Shown in pieces: positions 7,208 through 13,581 of a stretch of DNA of 14,456 bases. Under the pieces are notes generated by a model. That model was not told the DNA's origin. It saw only the letters and a program-made list of their open reading frames with translations, and did no database searches. Source of the DNA: Lysobacteraceae bacterium. GTDB lineage: Bacteria; Pseudomonadota; Gammaproteobacteria; Xanthomonadales; Xanthomonadaceae. The stretch covers positions 5,263 to 19,718 of the forward strand of contig DMHI01000004.1 of assembly GCA_003449515.1 (NCBI GenBank). The letters are read 5' to 3'. The stretch's first letter is position 1. Each line of letters begins with the position of its first letter. Both the position numbers and the translations under genes were made by a program.

Positions 7208-7251
7208 GGCCACGACATGGGGGATCGGCAGGCGCCACGCAAGTCGCCACG

Positions 7252-7257
7252 TACAAT
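7252..7257 (+). promoter_or_regulatory. TACAAT box six bases before a start codon
   Basis: TACAAT at 7252-7257 is followed by six bases and then the ATG at 7264. As a -10 element it would start the transcript at or next to the start codon, giving a leaderless mRNA. No good -35 is seen. The same arrangement occurs at 9013 and 10384. Confidence 0.5.
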
Positions 7258-7263
7258 GCGCCG

Positions 7264-8457
7264 ATGAATGCGTCCGCCTCCGCCGACAACCCCGCCGTCC
7301 GCCTGAAGATCGAGCGCCGCTCGAACCATCCGTGGATCTTCCAGAAGATGGTGGAGAAGCCGCCGACCAGGCCGAAGCCCGGCAGCATCGTCGAGGTGTT
7401 CGATCGCGACGGCGCGTGGTGCGGCCGTGGCTTCTACAACGGCCATTCGCGCATCGCCCTGCGCATCCTCAGCACCGACCCCGACGAAGCCATCGACGAG
7501 GCCTGGTTCCGCAGCAAGATCGCCGCGGCCGTGGCCCTGCGCCGCGACCTGCTGAAGCTCGACGCGGTCAGCGACGCCTGGCGCGTGGTGCATTCGGAAG
7601 GCGACGGCATCTCCGGCCTCGTGGTCGACCGCTACGGCGATCTGCTCGTGGTCGAGTTCTTCTCGGCCGGCGCGTTCCGCCACCGCGAGTGGATTTTTTC
7701 CGCACTCGAGAGTCAATTTCCGGGCTGCCGGTTCTGGTGGTTCGCCGACGAGCATGTGCAGAAGCAGGAGAGCTTCGACCTCCACCCGCGCGAAGCGCCA
7801 AAGCCGGTCGTCATCACCGAACACGGCATCCAGTTCCGCGCCGCGCCCGGCAGCGCGCACAAGACCGGCTTCTTCGCCGACCAGCGCGACAACCGCGAGT
7901 GGTTGTCGCGCCAGGTCGAAGGCCGCAGCGTGCTGGATCTGTGCTGCAACACCGGCGGTTTCGCCGTGTACGCCGCGGCGCGCGGCGCGTCGGAGGTGGT
8001 GGGTGTGGACATCGACGAGGACGTCATCGCCATCGCCAAGCAGAACCTCAAGCTCAACGCGCAGGCGGCAAGCACGAAGACGCGCTTCATCCACGCCGAT
8101 ATCTTCCCGTGGCTGCGCGACGCCGCCGCCCGCGGTGAGGCCTTTGATGTGGTGATCCTCGACCCGGCGAAGATGACCCGCGACCGCGAGCAGGTGATCC
8201 CGGCGCTGAAGAAGTACCTCGACATGAACAAGCTGGCCCTCGGCGTCTGCAAGCCGGGTGCCTTGTTCGCCACCTTCTCGTGCACGGGCCTCGTCAGCGA
8301 GGAGGAGTTCCTCGACATGCTGCGCCGCGCGGCGTTCTACGCGAACCGCACCGTGCAGGTGATCAAGGTCGCCGGTGCGGGTGCGGACCACCCGTGGCTG
8401 TCGCATGTGCAGGAAAGCCGCTATCTGAAGGCCGCGTTCTGCCGCGTGTTGGACTGA
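7264..8457 (+). CDS. RlmI-type class I SAM-dependent rRNA methyltransferase
   Basis: This 397-residue enzyme resembles RlmI, which methylates C5 of a cytosine in 23S rRNA. An N-terminal PUA-like domain (about 12-75, with HPWIFQKM) and a middle domain with VVDRYGDLLVV precede a Rossmann methyltransferase fold. That fold shows GFFADQRDNR at 202-211, SAM motif I VLDLCCNTGGF at 223-233, an acidic VDIDE loop at 248-252, and motif IV ILDPAKMT at 298-305. A Cys in FSCTGL (Cys340) is the likely catalytic nucleophile. Motif IV reads DPAK where classical RlmI has DPP, so the exact target base may differ. The ATG at 7264 lies six bases after TACAAT, with no ribosome site, consistent with a leaderless transcript. 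The family is confident, the substrate site less so. Confidence 0.88.
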   Translation: MNASASADNPAVRLKIERRSNHPWIFQKMVEKPPTRPKPGSIVEVFDRDGAWCGRGFYNGHSRIALRILSTDPDEAIDEAWFRSKIAAAVALRRDLLKLDAVSDAWRVVHSEGDGISGLVVDRYGDLLVVEFFSAGAFRHREWIFSALESQFPGCRFWWFADEHVQKQESFDLHPREAPKPVVITEHGIQFRAAPGSAHKTGFFADQRDNREWLSRQVEGRSVLDLCCNTGGFAVYAAARGASEVVGVDIDEDVIAIAKQNLKLNAQAASTKTRFIHADIFPWLRDAAARGEAFDVVILDPAKMTRDREQVIPALKKYLDMNKLALGVCKPGALFATFSCTGLVSEEEFLDMLRRAAFYANRTVQVIKVAGAGADHPWLSHVQESRYLKAAFCRVLD

Positions 8458-8493
8458 AGCGCGCCGCACGTCGCCCCCGCGCGTCGCGGAGGC

Positions 8494-8871
8494 TCAGGCC
8501 GGGCAGCGGCCATCGCGGCAGCGCTTGGGCAAGCGCAGCCGGCAGAACAGCGCGTAGGCCCAGGCCAGCGCGCGCGAATCGATCAGCCAGGCGAAACGCC
8601 GCGCCCACCTGGCGTAGCGCGGCAGGCGCAGCCAGATTTCGCGGAAGGCCGGCACGCCGATGTGCCACGCACCACTTCCGTCGCGCGCATGCAGCGTCGC
8701 GATCGCCGCCATCGGGTCCAATCCCACCTCGGCCAGACGCGCCAGATCATGCGCGCCGTCGGTGAAGCGGATGGCCTCGGCGCCCGCCTGCGTGCGGTAG
8801 TGCGCCATCTCGCGCCGGCAGGCCGGGCAGCCGCCGTCGTAAAACACCTCGAGCGTCGTCGTCACGGACAT
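8494..8871 (-). CDS. DUF393 (DCC family) thiol-disulfide oxidoreductase-like protein
   Basis: This 125-residue protein begins with the family signature YDGGCPACRREM at 11-22. Cys15 and Cys18 form a CxxC pair in the thioredoxin-like first unit; the DGxC pattern gives the family its DCC name. A hydrophobic helical stretch (about 94-113, WLIDSRALAWAYALF) and a Cys-containing tail (RCRDGRCPA) follow. The family is predicted to be redox active, but its substrates are not established. The ATG at 8871 starts MSVTTTLEVF; the longer upstream reading has no family similarity. It is tail to tail with the methyltransferase gene (36 bp apart) and divergent from the PNPOx-fold gene. I am confident of the family only. 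Confidence 0.88.
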   Translation of the reverse strand: MSVTTTLEVFYDGGCPACRREMAHYRTQAGAEAIRFTDGAHDLARLAEVGLDPMAAIATLHARDGSGAWHIGVPAFREIWLRLPRYARWARRFAWLIDSRALAWAYALFCRLRLPKRCRDGRCPA

Positions 8872-9012
8872 GGGCACAGGCCGGATAGCGCAGTCGGAAC
8901 AGCACACAGCCTGCGGGCGTCGCGGCGCAGGCGCGGTGAAGAGCATGCGGCGGGTCGTCAGCAAGCCCCCGCGAGCCCGCGCCGCTTCGCACGCTGCGCA
9001 CGCGGGACGGGG

Positions 9013-9018
9013 TTCAAT
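9013..9018 (+). promoter_or_regulatory. TTCAAT box six bases before a start codon
   Basis: TTCAAT at 9013-9018 is followed by six bases and the ATG at 9025. It keeps the invariant AAT of the other two boxes (7252, 10384) at the identical distance. The rest of the 153-bp gap back to 8872 holds only an imperfect GC-rich inverted repeat (8947-8985). Confidence 0.42.
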
Positions 9019-9024
9019 GCAGGC

Positions 9025-9633
9025 ATGGACAGCCGCGAGCCGCCGTCGCTCCGCTTCGCCAGCCTGCTCGAAGAGGTCTGGCGGCTGTTGGCCGACGGCC
9101 AGCGTCTGCGCCAGTCGCCCTTCCATCAGGCCGTGCTGGCCACCAGCACCGCGCGCGGGCCCAGCGCTCGTTACGTGGTGCTGCGCCAAGTCGATCGTGA
9201 GCGCGGCATGCTGGGCTTCCACACCGATCGCCGCAGTGACAAGTGGACGGAAATCGAGCGCGACCCGCGCGTGGCGCTGTGCTTCCATGGCCACAACGTG
9301 CAGGTGCGCGTGGAAGGGCGGGCGATCCTCCACCACGACGATGCCGTGGCCGACCTCGCGTGGAAGCGCACCGGGCTGATGTCGCGGCGCTGCTACCTCG
9401 CCGATCCCGCGCCGGGCACGGTGACGCCGAAGCCCACCAGCGGCCTGCCCGCGCACCTGTCGAAAGACCGCCCGAACGAAGCCGAGAGCGCCGGTGGACG
9501 CGTCAACTTCGGGGTGGTCATCGTGCCGCTGCAGCGTATCGAGTGGCTGCATCTCGCCTTCGAAGGACACCGCCGCGCCCGCCTCGCGCGTACCGGCGCC
9601 GGTCCGTGGCGTGGGGAGTGGCTGGTGCCGTGA
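9025..9633 (+). CDS. Pyridoxamine 5'-phosphate oxidase-family flavoprotein
   Basis: This 202-residue protein has the FMN-binding split-barrel fold. The block ARYVVLRQVD at 48-57, followed by GFHTDRRSDKWTEI at 64-77 and DPRVALCFHG at 80-89, matches the FMN-contacting strand-loop-helix of the PNPOx family. The C-terminal GPWRGEWLVP resembles the PdxH end. It is somewhat short, and I cannot confirm the pyridoxal-making residues, so it may act on another substrate; I give no gene symbol. The ATG at 9025 is six bases after TTCAAT, with no ribosome site. The longer open frame upstream crosses the divergent gene and has no family similarity. It stands alone, followed by folE 114 bp later. Fold confident, reaction uncertain. 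Confidence 0.83.
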   Translation: MDSREPPSLRFASLLEEVWRLLADGQRLRQSPFHQAVLATSTARGPSARYVVLRQVDRERGMLGFHTDRRSDKWTEIERDPRVALCFHGHNVQVRVEGRAILHHDDAVADLAWKRTGLMSRRCYLADPAPGTVTPKPTSGLPAHLSKDRPNEAESAGGRVNFGVVIVPLQRIEWLHLAFEGHRRARLARTGAGPWRGEWLVP

Positions 9634-9747
9634 GCGTGCCGGTGTTGCCGGGGCGCGTTCCGACCGGCGCGATCGCACACACTTCGCACGCCGTGAACGC
9701 GGCCCCGCCTACGGTGTGGGCACACCGCCGGATGCGTGAACACCCCC

Positions 9748-10344
9748 ATGAGCGATGATGCCGAGCGCGTTTCCCGCGCCGATGCCGAGGCCGCCGTGCG
9801 CACCCTGCTGCGCTGGGCCGGCGATGATCCCTCGCGCGAGGGTCTGGTTGAAACACCGCTGCGCGTGGCCCGCGCCTGGCGCGAGTGGTTCAGCGGCTAC
9901 ACGCTCGATCCGGATGCCTACCTGCGCCGCACCTTCGAGGAAGTGGAGGGCTACGACGAGATGGTGGTGCTGCGCGATATCCCGTTCGAGAGCCACTGCG
10001 AGCATCACCTCGCGCCGATCATCGGCAAGGCCCACGTTGGTTATCTGCCCGGCGGCAAGGTCGTCGGCATCAGCAAGCTCGCCCGCGTGGTCGAAGCCTA
10101 TGCGCGGCGCCTGCAGGTGCAGGAGAAGCTCACCGCGCAGATCGCCGACTGCATCGAGCGCGTGCTGCAGCCGCGCGGCGTCGGCGTGGTGATCGAGGCC
10201 AGCCACGAGTGCATGACCACCCGCGGCGTGCACACCCGCGGCGTCAGCATGGTCACTTCGACCATGCGCGGCTGCTTCCGCGACGATGCCCGCACCCGCG
10301 CCGAGTTCCTCGCCTTCGTCGAAGTGGGCGGGCACCGCCGCTGA
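9748..10344 (+). CDS. folE: GTP cyclohydrolase I
   Basis: This 198-residue enzyme turns GTP into 7,8-dihydroneopterin triphosphate, the first step of folate and tetrahydropterin synthesis. The zinc ligands are visible: Cys84 and His87 in SHCEHHLAPIIG, and Cys155 in ASHECMTTRG. Their 71-residue spacing equals that of E. coli FolE. The GKVVGISKLAR block at 103-113 and the R-GV-T end match the active-site loops. It forms a cytosolic toroidal decamer in known members. The ATG at 9748 (MSDDAERV) is preferred, but an in-frame GTG at 9736 is possible; neither has a clear Shine-Dalgarno. A weak TACGGT lies at 9710-9715. It stands alone in the plus direction and supplies the pathway that gives PhhA its cofactor. 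Identity very sure. Confidence 0.96.
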   Translation: MSDDAERVSRADAEAAVRTLLRWAGDDPSREGLVETPLRVARAWREWFSGYTLDPDAYLRRTFEEVEGYDEMVVLRDIPFESHCEHHLAPIIGKAHVGYLPGGKVVGISKLARVVEAYARRLQVQEKLTAQIADCIERVLQPRGVGVVIEASHECMTTRGVHTRGVSMVTSTMRGCFRDDARTRAEFLAFVEVGGHRR

Positions 10345-10383
10345 GATCGACGCCGCGCTGGCAACCGTCATCGAGCTGGCGGC

Positions 10384-10389
10384 TAGAAT
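10384..10389 (+). promoter_or_regulatory. TAGAAT box six bases before a start codon
   Basis: TAGAAT at 10384-10389 lies in the 51-bp gap after folE and is followed by six bases and the ATG at 10396. It suggests the coiled-coil/J-domain cassette has its own, probably leaderless, promoter instead of depending on folE. No convincing -35 hexamer is seen. Confidence 0.52.
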
Positions 10390-10395
10390 GACCCG

Positions 10396-11124
10396 ATGGA
10401 CCTGCCGCTGCGCCCCCTGCTGATCGACTGCCGCCTCGAGCTGCGCAAGAGCCTGCGCCACTACGAGCAGACCGACCTCGCGCAGCGGCTGGAAGCCGCG
10501 CTGTCGATGCTGGCCGAGCGCGCCGCCGCAGCGCCCTCGGCGCGCAGCGGCGCGCAGGTGGCCTATGCCTGGCAGATGGCGGCGCGCCACCTCAAGGCCA
10601 GCCATCCGGGCCTGTTCAACGAGCTGCAGAAGGAAGTGCAGCGGCTGCTCGATGCCGGCGAGGCCTTCGCCGACGCCGGTGCCGAGATCGAGCGCCTGCG
10701 GCAGGATCTCGAGGCGGCCGAGGCCAGCGCCGGTGCCGCCAAGTTGGCGCGCATGAAGGCCACCGCCCAGCTCAATGCGGTCTGCAAGACCCTGGCCGCC
10801 GCCGCTCCGCAGGTGGCGGAGACCGGCGATGCGCAGTCGACCGCCCTGGCGCGTGTCGAGGCCCTGCTGAAAGGGCAGGGCGCGACGCCCGCCGTGCTGG
10901 CGAGCGCCGTGGGTAGCGCAGCGGATTCCGAGGCGGTGCCACCGCCGGTCTTCGTGCTTGAGAGGGTCCGCGCCGGCGAGCGCGGCTTCACCAAGGCGCA
11001 GCGCGAATTCGCCGTGGCCGAGGCGATGATCGTCACCGGCTGGCAGTTTACGCCGGTGGAACTGCTCGATCGCGGCGAGCCCTGGCTTGCCGGCCTGTTG
11101 CTGCAGCCCGACGCGCACGCGTGA
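10396..11124 (+). CDS. Unrecognised coiled-coil protein, first gene of the J-domain cassette
   Basis: I do not recognise this 242-residue protein. It has no signal peptide or membrane segment, so it should be cytosolic. The first third is helical and charged (LELRKSLRHYEQ, then an Ala-rich part). A coiled coil rich in Glu, Arg, Leu and Ala runs at about 73-130, with leucines at heptad-like spacing. A looser Ala/Pro-rich linker (about 135-185) leads to a compact C-terminal part (about 188-242, FTKAQREFAVAEAMIVTGWQF) that looks like a small folded domain. The stop overlaps the GTG start of the TerB/J-domain gene (GTGA), so the two are translated together. A partner or client-binding role for the J-domain protein is inferred only from this arrangement. 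Confidence 0.8.
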   Translation: MDLPLRPLLIDCRLELRKSLRHYEQTDLAQRLEAALSMLAERAAAAPSARSGAQVAYAWQMAARHLKASHPGLFNELQKEVQRLLDAGEAFADAGAEIERLRQDLEAAEASAGAAKLARMKATAQLNAVCKTLAAAAPQVAETGDAQSTALARVEALLKGQGATPAVLASAVGSAADSEAVPPPVFVLERVRAGERGFTKAQREFAVAEAMIVTGWQFTPVELLDRGEPWLAGLLLQPDAHA

Positions 11125-11894
11125 ACGCGGCACCGGACGCGGCCGCCGCAGCGGCCAGCGCGGCCCTGCTGCAGCGCGTGGCGGCCAGCCCGCAGCGGCT
11201 CGCCGACAGCATCCGCACCGCCGCGCTGTGGGTCGCGGTGATCGACGGTCCCCTCGACCCGCGCGAGTTCCACGAGGTGGGCCTGGCGCTCACGCACGAG
11301 CCCGAGGGCGTGCCGTTGGCCGACATCGCCGCCGCCCTGGCCGCCGATCCGCTGCCGGGCGATCTGCCGAAGCTGCTGCGTTTCCTGCGCGGCCAGCGTT
11401 CGCCCAAGCGCAGCGAATCGCTGCTCGACCTGTTCATCCGCGTCGCCGCCGCCGATGGCCGGATCTCGCAGCCCGAGCGGCATGCCCTGATCTTCCTCGC
11501 CGATCTGCTGGGGGCGCCGGCGACGCTGCTGCGCGAGCGGTTCGAGGCCCTGCTCGGGATCGAATTCGAACCACCGGCCGACCTGTCCGACCCGGGCTTC
11601 TTCGAGGCGCACGAGCTTGCCGCCCGCGCCCGCGCCGCGCGCCTGCAAGCCGAAGCCGCCGATGCCGCGCTGGCCGCCGCCGCTGCCGCCACCCGTGGCG
11701 ACGCACTGCGGGTGCTGGGTCTGAAGCCGGAGGCCACGCCGATCGCCATCAAGGCGGCATGGCGCAGGCTCTCGCGCCAGCACCATCCCGACCGCCAGCC
11801 GCAGGGAGACGCCGATCTGCTGGCCGCCGCCGCCGCGCGCTTCGATGCGGTCCAGAAGGCGTGGAAGCACCTGCAGGACGTCGCCGATGCGTGA
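11121..11894 (+). CDS. TerB-like and C-terminal J-domain co-chaperone (DjlA-like layout)
   Basis: This 257-residue protein combines a TerB-like helical domain (about 30-148, with FIRVAAADGRIS at 105-116, the acidic TerB signature) and a J domain at 192-257. HPD is intact at residues 222-224 in RQHHPDRQ, so it should stimulate an Hsp70 (DnaK) ATPase. An Ala/Arg-rich helix (about 163-191) links the two. E. coli DjlA has the same TerB plus J order, but also an N-terminal membrane helix that is absent here, so this form looks soluble. The GTG start overlaps the upstream stop as GTGA, with no ribosome site of its own. Its last 8 bases overlap the next gene. The J-domain call is strong, and TerB-like moderately so. 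Confidence 0.87.
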   Translation: MNAAPDAAAAAASAALLQRVAASPQRLADSIRTAALWVAVIDGPLDPREFHEVGLALTHEPEGVPLADIAAALAADPLPGDLPKLLRFLRGQRSPKRSESLLDLFIRVAAADGRISQPERHALIFLADLLGAPATLLRERFEALLGIEFEPPADLSDPGFFEAHELAARARAARLQAEAADAALAAAAAATRGDALRVLGLKPEATPIAIKAAWRRLSRQHHPDRQPQGDADLLAAAAARFDAVQKAWKHLQDVADA

Positions 11895-12225
11895 CCTGTA
11901 CGCCCGCCTCGGCCTTGGTTTCGGCGCCGACGAATCGGCGCTGCGGCGGGCGATCGCCGCGACATCCGACCGCGAATTGGCCCGCCGCGCCCAAGCCGTG
12001 CTGCTCGACGCCGATCGCCGCCCCGCGCACGACGCCGTCTACCTCGTTGCGCGCCGCCTGCGCGACTGGCGCGTTGAACTGCTGCTGGAGGATGCGGCCT
12101 GGGCCACGGCACTCGCCGACAGTGACCTGGTGCGCCCCGACCTCCCCGCGGTACCGCTGGCGAGCACATCGGGCACCGCGCTCGCGCCCCGGTCGTCGTG
12201 GTGGCGTCGACTGCTCGGGCGCTGA
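11887..12225 (+). CDS. Small J-like protein lacking the HPD motif
   Basis: This 112-residue protein starts like a J domain (LYARLGLGFGADESALRRAI at about 4-23). A segment QAVLLDADRRPAHDAVY at 36-52 then resembles the J-domain helix IV end. The middle part with helix II and the HPD loop is shortened and HPD is absent, so it cannot activate Hsp70 in the standard way. The rest (about 55-112) is acidic, then Pro/Ser-rich, ending in the basic aromatic RSSWWRRLLGR. There is no signal peptide. The ATG at 11887 overlaps the preceding gene by 8 bases and has AGGA (11875-11878) eight bases upstream. It may be a J-like protein that modulates or competes with its neighbour, which is inference. The gene is well supported; the family link is moderate. 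Confidence 0.72.
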   Translation: MRDLYARLGLGFGADESALRRAIAATSDRELARRAQAVLLDADRRPAHDAVYLVARRLRDWRVELLLEDAAWATALADSDLVRPDLPAVPLASTSGTALAPRSSWWRRLLGR

Positions 12226-12246
12226 GGCCCGTCACTGGCGCCGCGG

Positions 12247-13581
12247 TCAGCGCGCGTCCGCGGCCCGCGGGGCGACGGCGGGCATCACCACGGTGAAGCG
12301 CGCCCCGGCACCGGCCACGCTCTCGGCGGTGATGCGCCCGCCCAGCGCGCGTTCGACCAGGCTGTAGACGATGTGCAGGCCGAGGCCGCTGCCGCCTTCG
12401 CCGAGCTTGGTGGTGAAGAACGGATCGAAGATCCGCGGCAGGTGTTCGCTGGGGATGCCGACGCCGTCGTCGGCCACGCACAACTCCACCTGGTGGCGGG
12501 GCAGCTCGCGGGCGCTGACGCGGATCTCGCCAGCGCGTCCGGCGAGGCCGTGGATCATCGCGTTCATCACCAGGTTGGTCACCACCTGGCCCAGCGGGCC
12601 GGGATAGCTGTCCATGGTGAGGCCGGGGGCGATGTCGACGACGATCGTGTGGCGCGTCTTGCGCAGCCGCGGCTGCAGCGTGCCCAGCACCTCGTCGACG
12701 ACCTCGGCGAGCTCGAAGCGCCGCCGTTGCTCCGAGGTCTGGTCCACCGCCACCTGCTTGAAGCGGCCGATCAGCTCGGCGGCGCGGCGGGTGTTGCGCA
12801 CCAGCAGGGCCAGCGCCCCGGACTGCTGCGCAAGGAAGGCCTCGAGCACCGAGCGCCGGAGTTCGCCGCGATCGAGCTGCGCCTGCAGCTCCTCGAGGTC
12901 GTCGCCGAGCGTGGTGGCCACCAGCAGGGCGCTGCCGAGCGGGGTGTTGAGCTCGTGCGCGATGCCGGCCACCAGCGAACCGAGCGAGGCGAGGCGCTCG
13001 CGGCGCACCAGTTCGCCCTGGGTGCGTCGCAACTGCTCCACTGTGGCCGCCAGCTCGGTGTTGGAGGCGGCGAGATCGCGGGTACGCTCGGCGACGCGAG
13101 TCTCGAGGGCATCGTTCAGGCGTTGCAGCGCGGCCGCGGCTGCCTTGCCCGCGGTGATGTCGACCAGGCTGCCGAGCAGCAGCGGCGCCTCGTCGGGCCC
13201 GAAGCGCACCAGCCGCACCTCGGCGTCGAACTCGCTGCCGTCGGGGCGGCGATGCCGCCATTCGTAGACCTGCGGCACACCCGCGAGCGCCGCTGCGACG
13301 TGCGCCGACGCCGCCTCCGCTGACATGCGCCCGTCGGGTTGCACCGGCGGCGACACGACGGCGGCGTTGATGTCGAGCGTGGCCTCGCGACTGCCGAAGC
13401 CGTAGATGGCGATGGCGGCGTCGTTGCAGTCGACCAGCCGGTTCCAGCGCGGATCGATCACGAGCACCGGCAGCGGTGAATGCCGGAACAGCACCTCGTG
13501 GTACTCGGCCTGCAGGCGCAGGCGGCGTGTCGAGGGGCTGTCGTCGGCGCCGGCAACGGCGGACGGGTCATCGGCGTTCAC
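12247..13581 (-). CDS. PAS-domain sensor histidine kinase
   Basis: This 444-residue soluble kinase has a PAS domain (about 25-145, ending in the LVDITAGK pattern), a coiled coil (about 146-195), a HisKA dimerisation domain and an ATP-binding HATPase domain. The phosphorylated His209 sits in GIAHELNTPLGS. The N box NLVMNAMIHG is at 336-345, and the G1 and G2 boxes are DDGVGIP (371-377) and GSGLGL (397-402). No membrane helix and no receiver domain are present, so it senses a cytosolic signal through PAS and needs a separate response regulator. None is visible here. The GTG at 13581 overlaps the stop of the EAL gene as GTGA; a longer start would run into that gene. Translation is probably coupled, which ties it to c-di-GMP signalling. 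The kinase call is certain, the partner unknown. Confidence 0.9.
   Translation of the reverse strand: MNADDPSAVAGADDSPSTRRLRLQAEYHEVLFRHSPLPVLVIDPRWNRLVDCNDAAIAIYGFGSREATLDINAAVVSPPVQPDGRMSAEAASAHVAAALAGVPQVYEWRHRRPDGSEFDAEVRLVRFGPDEAPLLLGSLVDITAGKAAAAALQRLNDALETRVAERTRDLAASNTELAATVEQLRRTQGELVRRERLASLGSLVAGIAHELNTPLGSALLVATTLGDDLEELQAQLDRGELRRSVLEAFLAQQSGALALLVRNTRRAAELIGRFKQVAVDQTSEQRRRFELAEVVDEVLGTLQPRLRKTRHTIVVDIAPGLTMDSYPGPLGQVVTNLVMNAMIHGLAGRAGEIRVSARELPRHQVELCVADDGVGIPSEHLPRIFDPFFTTKLGEGGSGLGLHIVYSLVERALGGRITAESVAGAGARFTVVMPAVAPRAADAR

Noticed and set aside
8947..8985. Imperfect GC-rich inverted repeat in the gap between the DUF393 and PNPOx-fold genes
   Set aside because: The arms pair only with a two-base bulge, there is no T-run, and such pairing is common by chance in DNA this GC-rich. 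The genes are divergent, so a terminator is not expected there.
9732..9758. Tiny open frame of eight codons overlapping the start of folE, as a possible leader peptide
   Set aside because: It has no ribosome site, and its sequence shows no attenuation-like pattern; overlap by chance is likely.
11048..13261. Long minus-strand open frame of 737 codons
   Set aside because: It crosses the convergent J-domain cassette and the histidine kinase. The translation is a repetitive Arg/Ala string without domains, typical of third-position GC bias.
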